Assembly: GCA_041441465.1 (NCBI GenBank)
Contig: JASDSY010000022.1
Span: forward strand, 367,107 to 431,106
Length of the DNA stretch: 64,000 nucleotides
Source: JASDSY01 sp041441465
GTDB taxonomy: Bacteria > Muiribacteriota > UBA9980
Direction of reading: 5' to 3'
Shown piece by piece: positions 25,623 to 34,570 of this stretch. The stretch's first letter is position 1, and each line of letters opens with the position of its first letter. Position numbers and translations under genes: made by a program. Under the pieces are notes generated by a model. That model did not search any database. It saw only the letters and a program-made list of their open reading frames with translations, and was not told the DNA's origin.

Positions 25623-26912
25623 ATGAACAAATTAAAACATAGATGGAAAGAATTCGTAATATTCCTGTCGCTTGTCGGCCCCGGAATCATAACAGGCAAC
25701 GTTGACAACGACGCGGGCGGTATCGCCACGTATTCGATAGCCGGCGCCAGATACGGTTACTCGATGCTCTGGACACTCATACCGGTAACGATACTTTTAA
25801 TTTATACGCTGAACGCAAGTTACAGGATGGGCGCCGCAACGGGCCAGGGCCTCGGCGATCTTATACGCGAAAAATTCAGGGTGCGCGGCGCGTTTATACT
25901 CTTATTCCTTGTTTTTCTGGCTAATCTCGGCACGACGACTTCTGAATTTGCCGGCATTTACAGCAGCATACAAATTATCGGCACCAACCTTTCGCGCGAA
26001 ATAATGATTTTCAAAAATCCCATATTTTTAACCACTCTGACATATTTATTAACTATATTACTAGCATGCCTTGTCTGGCTGATAGTCGTCAAGGGTACAT
26101 ATAAGCTTGTCGAACGCGTTTTCATGATCGCCTGCGTTTTCTACTTTTCATACGTGCTGTCGGCATTTTACGCAAAACCGAACTGGTCTGAAGTATGGCG
26201 CGGTTTTTTAATTCCGACATTCCAAAATGATAAAACTTATTTATTTGACCTGATAGGCGTTATCGGAACGACAATAACACCGTGGATGAATTTTTATATG
26301 CACGCCTCGATGCTTGAAAAGGGTATTACCGCTAAAAACTATCACGTAAGCAAATGGGACGTCGTAATAGGAAGCATAATGACTGATATAATGTCTTTTT
26401 TTATGATAGTTGCATGCGGAGCGACGCTTTTTGTGAACCACGTAAATGTCGAAACAGTCGAAGACATCGGCAAGTGTCTCATACCGGTAGCCGGGAATTA
26501 TTCGTCATTGCTGTTCGCGGCAGGCCTTTTCAATGCGTCGGTATTCGCGTCGGCGATACTGCCGCTTTCTACGGCTTATGCTATATGCGAAACTTTCGGC
26601 TGGGAAATTGGAATCGAAAAAGATTTTAAAGAAGCGAAAATGTTTTATACAATTTTCACGTCAATGATCGTATTAGGCTGCGCGCTGGTCCTTGTACCCG
26701 GCATGCCGCTTCTTTTTATAATGCGCCTCTCGCAGGTCGCAAACGGCCTTCTTCTTCCGATATTTTTATTCTATCTGATATCAATCGCAGCCGACGAAAG
26801 AATAATGGGAAAATTCGTACACACAAATTTTGAAAGAAACTTTGGAAAAATATCTACCATCGTACTTACTATATTGAGTTTGATGCTTGTTTACGGATAC
26901 CTTTTCAATTAA
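25623..26912 (+). CDS. Nramp-related divalent cation transporter, altered metal site
   Basis: A 429-residue inner-membrane protein with about eleven helices of the Nramp/LeuT fold. In canonical Nramp the metal is held by Asp and Asn of TM1 (DPGN) and Met of TM6 (MPH). Here TM1 reads GNVDNDAGGIATYS (Asn position is Gly) and TM6 reads IGTTITPWMNFYMHAS (Met position is Thr). Loss of that Met is known to relax the barrier to Mg2+ and Ca2+, and Nramp-related Mg2+ transporters lack it. With the MgtE-type sensor upstream, Mg2+ is a reasonable substrate, but Mn2+ or another metal is not excluded. It is the second gene of the operon. Confidence 0.85.
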   Translation: MNKLKHRWKEFVIFLSLVGPGIITGNVDNDAGGIATYSIAGARYGYSMLWTLIPVTILLIYTLNASYRMGAATGQGLGDLIREKFRVRGAFILLFLVFLANLGTTTSEFAGIYSSIQIIGTNLSREIMIFKNPIFLTTLTYLLTILLACLVWLIVVKGTYKLVERVFMIACVFYFSYVLSAFYAKPNWSEVWRGFLIPTFQNDKTYLFDLIGVIGTTITPWMNFYMHASMLEKGITAKNYHVSKWDVVIGSIMTDIMSFFMIVACGATLFVNHVNVETVEDIGKCLIPVAGNYSSLLFAAGLFNASVFASAILPLSTAYAICETFGWEIGIEKDFKEAKMFYTIFTSMIVLGCALVLVPGMPLLFIMRLSQVANGLLLPIFLFYLISIAADERIMGKFVHTNFERNFGKISTIVLTILSLMLVYGYLFN

Positions 26913-27018
26913 TGATTTCAAAGCTTATTTATAATAGGACGGCTTAAATACATTTTACCGCACAAATAAAGTTTGGCAGATCATAAAAATCAACCATAAT
27001 GCTTGAATCAAAAAAAGC

Positions 27019-28173
27019 TCAAATTAATAAATTAAAAATATAGCCGACAATTGTTATTCCGGCAGCCGTTACAGAAACAAATATAGCTATCAGCTGCCAT
27101 TTCAGGATTTTTCTTAAAATTATGACTTCCGGCAGCGACAAACCAACGACCGCCATCATAAATGCAAGCGCAGTGCCGAATGCCGCACCCTTTTCTATAA
27201 AAACTTTGACTAAAGGCGCTACGCCGGCCGCATTGGAATAGATCGGCGCTCCGGCTAATACGGCAAGAATAACGCCGGTTTTCGATTCACGGCCAAAATA
27301 TTTTTTTATAAAGTTATCAGAAACCACTTTATTATCAACGGTAATCGGCGTCTTCAAAACCGTATGCTCGCCGCAGTCGCAAAAATATCTTAAAACTTCA
27401 TTATCTCCTGGGTCTGCAGGAGCGTAAGGCACAAGCCCGTGTATAACCGAACCAAACGCTATTCCAAACGCTATTCCAAACGCTATATACAAACAAACTT
27501 TTCTTAAAATTTCATACACCGCATTTTTTCCGAATATTATACGATCTTCAAATTTTAATTTTTCTTCCACGGCGCTTTCGCCCATTTTGACTTCATAAAC
27601 CCAGGGTTCGACATATTTTTCCAGTTTAAGACGGCCTATTATAAATCCGGATGTAACCGAAATAAATAATCCGGTAAATAAATATAAAAGCGCCGCATTC
27701 AGGCTGAACATTCCATAAAGCATTATGAGCGCCACTTCATTGATCATGGGAGAGGCTATTAAAAACGTAAAAGTTATATTAAGCGGAATACCCGCTTCCA
27801 CGAATCCTATAAATAAAGGTATAGCGGAGCATGTGCAAAACGGAGTGACAATTCCTAATAAAGCCGCCAGAATTATTCCGAAAAACTCATTTTTCCCTTT
27901 TAAATATTTTCTGGTTTTTTCAACCGTAAAAAACGACCGGATAATTCCGACAATAAAAATAATAACTGTCAATAAAATCAGCATTTTAGGGAAATTATAT
28001 AAAAAGAAATCAAGACATTCGGAAATTCTGCTGTCAACCGGCATTTTAAATATTTCATACACCGCAAATTGCGATATGAACCCAATTTTATGATATAAAA
28101 AATAAAATATGGTTCCAATAACCAAAATATCAAAATATAATTTTGTATTTTTTAATATCAAAATATTCACCAT
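27019..28173 (-). CDS. Permease, ArsP/DUF318 family (PF03773)
   Basis: A 384-residue inner-membrane protein with about eight to ten helices. GIVTPFCTCSAIPLFIGFVE (about 108-127) with two Cys and the following FLIASPMINEVALIMLYG are the family hallmarks. A middle loop holds a CDCGEH Cys/His motif around 264, and the C-terminal half repeats the fold (LAGAPIYSNAAGVAPLV). ArsP members export organoarsenicals; many relatives have no known substrate. It is divergent from a thioredoxin-like gene 113 bp away, and permeases of this family are often found beside such proteins. Confidence 0.87.
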   Translation of the reverse strand: MVNILILKNTKLYFDILVIGTIFYFLYHKIGFISQFAVYEIFKMPVDSRISECLDFFLYNFPKMLILLTVIIFIVGIIRSFFTVEKTRKYLKGKNEFFGIILAALLGIVTPFCTCSAIPLFIGFVEAGIPLNITFTFLIASPMINEVALIMLYGMFSLNAALLYLFTGLFISVTSGFIIGRLKLEKYVEPWVYEVKMGESAVEEKLKFEDRIIFGKNAVYEILRKVCLYIAFGIAFGIAFGSVIHGLVPYAPADPGDNEVLRYFCDCGEHTVLKTPITVDNKVVSDNFIKKYFGRESKTGVILAVLAGAPIYSNAAGVAPLVKVFIEKGAAFGTALAFMMAVVGLSLPEVIILRKILKWQLIAIFVSVTAAGITIVGYIFNLLI

Positions 28174-28286
28174 TTTTATATTTTGCCGCTATAAACACTT
28201 AAGCAGCCATTAAAAGTTGTTATTTAATTCTAAATTATGTTATTATTATGAAATAAACTTTAAAAATAACACGGAGCGCAGATACA

Positions 28287-28727
28287 ATGACTGACTTAAA
28301 AAAATATTCGATGTATTTTTTCAGCTTAATTTTTATAATACTTCTTTATAACTTACCCGATTCGTATAAAAAAAGCGGCAGCTTAGAAACTCAAACAATC
28401 CGTAAAAATTATTTACAGGGCAGCATCAAAACACCCTTAGAAACGTTAAAATTACCAACGCTCATAGAATTTACCGGCGAAAGCTGCCCGCCCTGCATTG
28501 AAATGGCGCCCGTAATAGAAAGCATAAAAAGCAAATATCGCGATAAATTAAATGTAATCACATACAGCATGAAAAACGACATTGAAATGGTTAATAAATA
28601 TATGGTCGACGCCGTGCCCATGCAAATATTTTTAGACAGCGCCGGCATTGAGTTATACCGCCACCAGGATTTTTTATCCGAAGAAAAAATAATAGAACGG
28701 TTTAATAAATATGGCATAAAATTATAA
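28287..28727 (+). CDS. Membrane-anchored thioredoxin-like protein
   Basis: A 146-residue protein with an N-terminal membrane helix (about 8-24), then a thioredoxin fold facing the periplasm. The active site is TGESCPPCIEMAPVI around 67-81 (CPPC rather than CGPC). The cis-Pro segment VDAVPMQIFLDSAG follows near 110. It likely reduces or shuffles a disulfide of an exported partner, conceivably the Cys motifs of the divergent permease. The GGAG ribosome-binding site lies ten bases before ATG. Its stop codon is inside the terminator hairpin. Confidence 0.83.
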   Translation: MTDLKKYSMYFFSLIFIILLYNLPDSYKKSGSLETQTIRKNYLQGSIKTPLETLKLPTLIEFTGESCPPCIEMAPVIESIKSKYRDKLNVITYSMKNDIEMVNKYMVDAVPMQIFLDSAGIELYRHQDFLSEEKIIERFNKYGIKL

Positions 28728-28747
28728 CAACTATAATCTTATGCCAT
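28711..28747. terminator. Terminator overlapping a stop codon
   Basis: ATGGCATAA (28711-28719) pairs with TTATGCCAT (28739-28747). After one mismatch ATTATA pairs with TATAAT around a five-base loop. A T-rich run follows. It includes the TAA of the thioredoxin-like gene and may also serve the converging gene at 28781. Confidence 0.65.
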
Positions 28748-28780
28748 TTATAAAACCTTTTTTGATTTTTTAAAATTCAA

Positions 28781-30004
28781 TTATTTTTTTAAGGCGCTAT
28801 TAATCATTTCACTGACTTCCGAACTTTTTGTCCATGCCGATCTAAGATAAGCTTTAATACCATTATTTTTATTATCTTTTAGTTCCAGATTGGCTCCATT
28901 ATCCAGCAAATACTTAACCATGTCTTTATTACCATAAGCAACTGCCATCATTAAATATGAAATTCCGGAAGAATTTTGAGCATTAACTTCAAGTTTATTA
29001 TCTTCAAAAATCTTTTTTACCTGATCATAATTTAATTCTTTCATACTTTCTACATGACGTAAAAAAAGTATATCTCTTACTTCTGATTCAGATAATGTGC
29101 TCATAAAATCCGGCAATTCATTTTCTTCGGTGTTAACCGTTGAAACACGAACTTCATTTGTGCTACCTACATTGACAATTTTAACTTCAGATGTTCTCTT
29201 TAATTCAATGGATTTTGTAAAATCAACTTTTGAAACTGCAACAGGCGATTCCTGATAAAATTCATATTTATACCTGCAGCACATATTTTGCTTGTCAGAT
29301 GCGTTATAACCAACCATTTCATTAAGCAAAGAATTTGTGTAACTATACATGCGCCGGCCGGTTTTAATATTGCCCTTATCAAAGAAAATCTGTTCTGTCA
29401 GATTATCTTTGTCATCGTACTTATATTCAACTCTGCCGGTCAGCTTACTTTCAGCGTCAAAATTTGAAGACTCGATTTTATTGCCTTTAGAGTCATATTT
29501 AAATGAAGCCTTGCTCACCAATTTGTTATTCTTATCGTACATAACTTGTTCAACGAGGTTTTCATCGCTGTCATAGCTGCACACGCGCTTATAAGCCAAA
29601 ATATCATTCTTGTCATAAAAGTTTTCATCAGTTATAATACTTTTGGAATTATTATAATGGCTTTCGCATTTCAGTCTGATATTATTATTGGCATCATACT
29701 CGGCATATCCGGTTTCAAGATTATTGGAAATGGCATATTCAGTTTTTTTTAGCTGCTTTTCCTGATCGTCAAATTCAATTAAAACTTTTCTTGCGCCTTC
29801 TCCGTTATATTCCTTAAAACTTTTTTTCTTTTGATTTTTGGTTTGCGGAAAATAAAGAAACTCCGTAACCGTTTTCACTTTATTTTCCTTTAATTTAATT
29901 CTTTCCTTTTCAGCCGAATTATTTTTTGCATAAATATCAGAGTTTATAGTCAGAAACAACAGCATTAAAACAACAATGCTTCTTACTATATTTTTACCAA
30001 ACAT
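28781..30004 (-). CDS. Exported YD-like-repeat protein with C-terminal ankyrin repeats
   Basis: A 407-residue protein with a Sec signal (about 7-26). Residues about 65-250 are repeats such as NFYDKNDILAYKRVCSYDSD and QVMYDKNNKLVSKASFKYD, similar to RHS/YD repeats. C-terminal residues about 320-400 hold two ankyrin-type units (SSGISYLMMAVAYGNKDMV and KYLLDNGANLELKDNKNN). The combination suggests a surface or periplasmic binding protein. It lies 16 bp downstream of the 982-residue secreted protein and is the last gene of the pseudopilin operon. GGAG precedes ATG. I do not recognise the complete family. Confidence 0.72.
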   Translation of the reverse strand: MFGKNIVRSIVVLMLLFLTINSDIYAKNNSAEKERIKLKENKVKTVTEFLYFPQTKNQKKKSFKEYNGEGARKVLIEFDDQEKQLKKTEYAISNNLETGYAEYDANNNIRLKCESHYNNSKSIITDENFYDKNDILAYKRVCSYDSDENLVEQVMYDKNNKLVSKASFKYDSKGNKIESSNFDAESKLTGRVEYKYDDKDNLTEQIFFDKGNIKTGRRMYSYTNSLLNEMVGYNASDKQNMCCRYKYEFYQESPVAVSKVDFTKSIELKRTSEVKIVNVGSTNEVRVSTVNTEENELPDFMSTLSESEVRDILFLRHVESMKELNYDQVKKIFEDNKLEVNAQNSSGISYLMMAVAYGNKDMVKYLLDNGANLELKDNKNNGIKAYLRSAWTKSSEVSEMINSALKK

Positions 30005-30020
30005 TTCCCATTCTCCTTAT

Positions 30021-32969
30021 CTATTTGCCGTCAGACCTTTTTTCCTTCTTTTCGAGAGTCATAATTTTCATATCAAGAGGCGCGACATAAAACCATAATT
30101 TTATTTTTCTCTTATTTCCGGCCTGATCAACTACGCCGTATGCTACCGATATCTCCTTTTCGCCGTTAGGCAGGACATTACCGTCCCACTTGCGGTTAGG
30201 ATTATTGAAGCATACTTCAGGGTATTTAAAGTAATTGCCGTTTTTATACATTTGATTGAATACTGAAACATCGGTATATGTATCGTCTTTAATCAGCCAT
30301 GAACTATATCCTTTATTTATATAGTCATCAGGGAATTCAGGCGTTTTTTCATTATCAGAATCAAAATCAAGAGCAGTTACGCCTTTATACCAATCTTCCT
30401 TCTTTATCTGAACGCTGTCTTTTTTTACGCGCTGGCCGTCAATGTTATCATTGGCAAAATACCTCATAAAATTGGAAAGCTTCGGATCATCTCTTAAATC
30501 CTGATGTATAATCTGGAGTTTAGTATCTTCAGCAGTACCGTAAGGGGCCAGCGAGTCGGTCATTGCATCGGGGAATGTACCCTCGAAATCATTTCCGCAC
30601 CAGACTTTGCCGTTTGTCGAAGTATTTATTAAAAGCTGAACATCCTTAAATTCCCATAATTTTTCGCTGTCATCATTCAAAGAATATGGTGCGCGAGGCG
30701 TTTTTGCCGTATCGACAAGCGCATAATTATGTTTCTGGTTGTCAACCAGAGCCCATTGCTTATTTTCGGCTGAACAAAGGTCTTTATAGCAAGCGAGTGT
30801 GCTTAAGTCATTAATTTTATAAACCCTTCTGACCGTTCCCCTAACCGTATCGGCAATTCTCAAGCCGACATTCGGCTTAATAGTATCGGTAATTTCAACA
30901 CGGCCAAACGCCTGGAATTTATCGGTGATTTCGGCGCCGTTGCCAACGTTTGCGTTAAGAGGATTTTTTATCTTGTCGTTATCGGTCCATACTTTTGTCT
31001 TATCGTCATATAATTCGGCAAGACACGGCTGCGAACCAACAGTAGGATCAATCTGCGCACCCGCGCTCACGTCAGCCGCGGAACTTGAATACTGAACATA
31101 TTTAGCGGTTTCAGGGTTGAATTTTAACTGACCCTGTTCATATTTATTTTCTTTCATATAATTGCCGCTGCAGTCAAACTTCGTTTCTTCCGATTTGCGC
31201 CCGCCGCCCGTAGTAAGTTTGGAGCCGTCGTGAACCTCGACGAAATATTTCAAAGGACCCTTTCCCTTAGTGTAATCCATAGGCTTATACTTGAATTTTG
31301 AAATAACGCTGACGCCGTTCATATCTTTGCAATAATCATACAAATCATTCGTAACATCCTTTGAATAAGGCGGATTGCCGAAATTGTCGCCCTGCGCCGT
31401 TTTAGCGTAGTGCCATGGCATTATATCCTCTTTGCCGTCATCATCGCTTACAAATAACTCGGACACTTTCATTTTCTTTTCATATATTACATATATAGGG
31501 TTTTTATCGCTCTGGGTATTGTTATACCAGTATGTTGTCGATGTTGAATCGGCGTTATTAAAGAAATCGCTTAACTTTGTGCATATCGTATGCTTTTTCC
31601 ATACGAACATAGGCGAATAAACAACTTCGATAATAGGCCTGATAGTGCCGGTATTATCTTTCCAATCGCCGGAATGAAATGAAGCGTATTGATAAAGAGG
31701 CATTTCATACCAGAAATTCACCTTAAAATTATTTTCATCCCAATCGCCTTCGCTGCAAGCTTTTTCGCCTGAATCGACGACGGTCGCTTTTGTAGCGTGA
31801 ACAGCGTTATCGACGATTCTTATAATCATCGTCTTGTCGCCGCTCTGTGATATCTTTTTGCCGCACTCGGCTTGAAGCACATTTGTATTGGCACCTTCGA
31901 CGCCCACCTGAACATGCGCGACATTGCTCTTGTCCTTAACACGAACCGTCGCGCGAGCGACTACAACAGGTTCATTTGGAAGCCCAAAATTAGCATCAGG
32001 AGTGCTGTAAATATTAGACGGAACACCGCCAGCATCAAAATATAAAGCACTGCCTTTTCTCGCAATAGCAACGGACGAATCCTGAATATTATTGTTATCA
32101 TAAAACTTACTTGGCGGCCAATTTTCAACTTTAGGAGCGCATTCCTTTGGAGTTGTATCATATGGACCGTTCATTTCTGCAGTCATTGAAATATGGCAAA
32201 AATCACATAATCCATCAGGACCATAAGGACCACCGGTAACATCAATATGTCTGATAGTCCAACCATGAACATATTTTCCCTCCCAATCCCAAGTGATGCT
32301 TAACACCGATGAAGCGGCAAACCACAAAGGAACGGACGGTTCAGCATATGCAAATGAAAATTCAGACTTGCCGTCGGCACCTCCATCTCCTGTGGATTCA
32401 CCGGGATTGACATTATAACCTATACAGCCGCAGTCGCCGTATTTTGTAGGGCTATCCATGTGATAAGCATGATATACGTTTTTTACCTTCCACCCATAAT
32501 CGCCTACCCATTTAACACCATCAGTAGTTATCCCTTTCCAATTATAACACATAGGAAACGAACTCATTTGTCGCCCTGAAGGACTTAAATCTCTTTCATG
32601 ATCATGATATGTCGATTCTTTAGGCATCCATTTTAAATAATCAGATTTAGTGCTGCTGTCGTTCCCGCTTATCTGTGAAGGCATAACACCGCCGGGAAAC
32701 GCTTTGAACGCATAATTATGAGACTCATCCTCGTTAACGATAAACGAAGCGGTCTGCGTGCTTACATTTCCGCCGTCAGGAACGGTGGCTTGACGAACTG
32801 AAAGGCCCATCGCACAGCCAGGATCGGCATTTTCTTTAACGGTGCCGTCCATTTCAACCTTATATTCCTTAGGCAGGGGGCAAAGTCCTTCAGCACCGGC
32901 CAATACATCATTCGGAACCATTAAAATAACAAATAAAGACATGATAACAAAAATAATATTTTTCTTCAT
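30021..32969 (-). CDS. Very large exported protein encoded with minor pseudopilins
   Basis: A 982-residue protein with a Sec signal (about 1-25, cleavage near VLAGA). The mature part is rich in Asp, Lys, Tyr, Trp and Asn and looks beta-structured, without membrane helices. It has several Cys (CPLP, GCAMG, DCGC, CDFCH, SEGDW context). In type IV pilus operons the gene after pilV-pilW-pilX is pilY1, a large tip-associated adhesin or regulator. This gene occupies that position but I see no PilY1 beta-propeller or calcium-site signature I can name. It may be the pilus-tip or secreted cargo protein of this system. AGGGGGAA precedes ATG. Confidence 0.7.
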   Translation of the reverse strand: MKKNIIFVIMSLFVILMVPNDVLAGAEGLCPLPKEYKVEMDGTVKENADPGCAMGLSVRQATVPDGGNVSTQTASFIVNEDESHNYAFKAFPGGVMPSQISGNDSSTKSDYLKWMPKESTYHDHERDLSPSGRQMSSFPMCYNWKGITTDGVKWVGDYGWKVKNVYHAYHMDSPTKYGDCGCIGYNVNPGESTGDGGADGKSEFSFAYAEPSVPLWFAASSVLSITWDWEGKYVHGWTIRHIDVTGGPYGPDGLCDFCHISMTAEMNGPYDTTPKECAPKVENWPPSKFYDNNNIQDSSVAIARKGSALYFDAGGVPSNIYSTPDANFGLPNEPVVVARATVRVKDKSNVAHVQVGVEGANTNVLQAECGKKISQSGDKTMIIRIVDNAVHATKATVVDSGEKACSEGDWDENNFKVNFWYEMPLYQYASFHSGDWKDNTGTIRPIIEVVYSPMFVWKKHTICTKLSDFFNNADSTSTTYWYNNTQSDKNPIYVIYEKKMKVSELFVSDDDGKEDIMPWHYAKTAQGDNFGNPPYSKDVTNDLYDYCKDMNGVSVISKFKYKPMDYTKGKGPLKYFVEVHDGSKLTTGGGRKSEETKFDCSGNYMKENKYEQGQLKFNPETAKYVQYSSSAADVSAGAQIDPTVGSQPCLAELYDDKTKVWTDNDKIKNPLNANVGNGAEITDKFQAFGRVEITDTIKPNVGLRIADTVRGTVRRVYKINDLSTLACYKDLCSAENKQWALVDNQKHNYALVDTAKTPRAPYSLNDDSEKLWEFKDVQLLINTSTNGKVWCGNDFEGTFPDAMTDSLAPYGTAEDTKLQIIHQDLRDDPKLSNFMRYFANDNIDGQRVKKDSVQIKKEDWYKGVTALDFDSDNEKTPEFPDDYINKGYSSWLIKDDTYTDVSVFNQMYKNGNYFKYPEVCFNNPNRKWDGNVLPNGEKEISVAYGVVDQAGNKRKIKLWFYVAPLDMKIMTLEKKEKRSDGK

Positions 32970-33012
32970 ACAAATTCCCCCTAAGAATTTATATTTTATT
33001 ATAACGCATACA

Positions 33013-33816
33013 CTAATTATTTAACTGCCTTTTCAGTAAAATTGTTTCGGTAACCTTAGCTCTTTTGAATTCCGTTTCATCTTTATTGAGCCCGCCGACA
33101 TTGGTTTTAGCCTTACCTTCAATTTCAACCGTTATAGACTGCTCAATATAAGGTAGTTCGCCGTTTAAAACCGCCGGATCACTTTCTTTTTTTAAACTTC
33201 CGGCTTTTATACTGACTATTTTATATCCCCATTCTTTTATGCTGTCATTGAAATCAGGATAATCAACGACAAAGCCGCCGAGCGTAAAAGGCCATGTCGA
33301 AAATCCGCCGAGCTGTTTTGCCTCTTTGCCTGTAATTTTAATCAACGGGCCGTAACCTGCAGTGGTTTTTGAACCAGAAGCGCTTCCTTCCGGGTCGGTT
33401 TCATATGAATTGATGTCTTCAACAAAATAAGCTAAATACTCGGGAAATCTCGGCCCTGCATTTGAGGCGCTGTCGAATTGATCAAATTTAGCGCCGCTCG
33501 CCGGAACGTAAAAAGGCGAAAATCCATAGTACATACAAGAACATTTAAAAATTTCCTCGGGAAAAAGCTTATACTTAAGTTTAAGATGCTGCAGTCCGGC
33601 CTGAGCCATAAAGTAGGCTTTTGTAGTTAATATAGTGGAATTGCGCTGCTTTTTTGAATGAGTATTCACATTTACCAGCATGAAAGAAAATATCATCAAA
33701 ACGACTGAAAGCATTATAACAAGAGGGATAGCAAATGCCTTGCGCCTTAATATAATAGCGCAGGAAGAAATATTATGATTATTATCGCTTAAAAAACGAA
33801 TTTTTCTTCTATCCAT
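33013..33816 (-). CDS. Minor pseudopilin, GspK/PilX-like
   Basis: A 267-residue protein with a prepilin-type N-terminus: positively charged leader to residue 26, then KAFAIPLVIMLSVVLMIFSF. Cleavage would follow Ala, and mature position 5 is Leu instead of Glu, as in GspK-type tip pseudopilins. The YFMAQAGLQHLK segment right after the helix is typical of PilX/GspK. It would cap the pilus or pseudopilus and help initiate assembly. It is the third of three adjoining pseudopilin genes and is followed by the 982-residue secreted protein. Confidence 0.8.
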   Translation of the reverse strand: MDRRKIRFLSDNNHNISSCAIILRRKAFAIPLVIMLSVVLMIFSFMLVNVNTHSKKQRNSTILTTKAYFMAQAGLQHLKLKYKLFPEEIFKCSCMYYGFSPFYVPASGAKFDQFDSASNAGPRFPEYLAYFVEDINSYETDPEGSASGSKTTAGYGPLIKITGKEAKQLGGFSTWPFTLGGFVVDYPDFNDSIKEWGYKIVSIKAGSLKKESDPAVLNGELPYIEQSITVEIEGKAKTNVGGLNKDETEFKRAKVTETILLKRQLNN

Positions 33817-33845
33817 AATAACACCAATCTATAAATTCACAAACA

Positions 33846-34529
33846 TTATTTTAAAGAAGTATCATCTTCAAGACGCGCCTTTCTTGTTACCAAAATAAAT
33901 TTACGACGCGGATCCTTAAAATTATTGGCCGTCTCGCCGGAATTCTGCCATGATATTCCAAGTTTTATAGTTTTTAATACTAAATTCTGGCCACCTTTTG
34001 TATAACTGTTTGCCTTGGCATTTATTTTATTTGCCTTTTCAAGCCCGTTACTTTTGGTCGGCTTAAGGCTGTCTTCCCACTTGCTGCCGTAACTATTGTC
34101 AGGCGACCATAATGCGACAGGCAGATCTTTGGCATCGACATCGGTAACCTGAATCTCCCATTTATATTCGGCGCCTTCATATTTTATGATCGATCCCGAA
34201 TTATTCCCGATAACTTCAGGTTTGGCTATAGACGACTTATCGGTTACATCAAACTTCAAATCATAGTTGCCTTCAATACCAAGCGTTATGTTATTAGTTA
34301 CTTTTGAAAATGGAACGTTATTTAAAATTTGCTCCATAATACTTTTTCCGATTTGCTCGGCTGTGATTTCAAAATTCATATCATGAGTTTGGCGTGTAGT
34401 TTTGGATATAATAGAAGCGACAGGCATAAAGGCGACGGCAAATATGGCGACTGCGATTAAAATTTCAACGAATGTAATCGCCGATTTTTTATTAAAAGGC
34501 CTTATTTTAAAATTTAAACTGATTTTCAT
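33846..34529 (-). CDS. Minor pseudopilin, PilV/GspI-like
   Basis: A 227-residue protein with a prepilin leader ending KKSAITFVEILIAVAIFAVAF; Glu is at mature position 5, but the residue before the cut is Ala rather than Gly. QIGKSIMEQIL after the helix matches the GspI/PilV pattern (short stretch after the TM where a transport-specific AxxQ-like helix occurs). I chose ATG at 34529 because GGGA is seven bases upstream; the reading from GTG at 34544 adds five residues. It is the middle gene of the cluster. Confidence 0.8.
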   Translation of the reverse strand: MKISLNFKIRPFNKKSAITFVEILIAVAIFAVAFMPVASIISKTTRQTHDMNFEITAEQIGKSIMEQILNNVPFSKVTNNITLGIEGNYDLKFDVTDKSSIAKPEVIGNNSGSIIKYEGAEYKWEIQVTDVDAKDLPVALWSPDNSYGSKWEDSLKPTKSNGLEKANKINAKANSYTKGGQNLVLKTIKLGISWQNSGETANNFKDPRRKFILVTRKARLEDDTSLK

Positions 34530-34570
34530 AAAAATTCCCGTCACTTATAAATTTAAAACTAAAAATTTTA

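Noticed and set aside
32185..32210. CDFCH (CxxCH) heme-binding motif in the 982-residue secreted protein
   Set aside because: Only one such motif, no cytochrome-like context or distal Met pattern, so chance is more likely than c-type heme.
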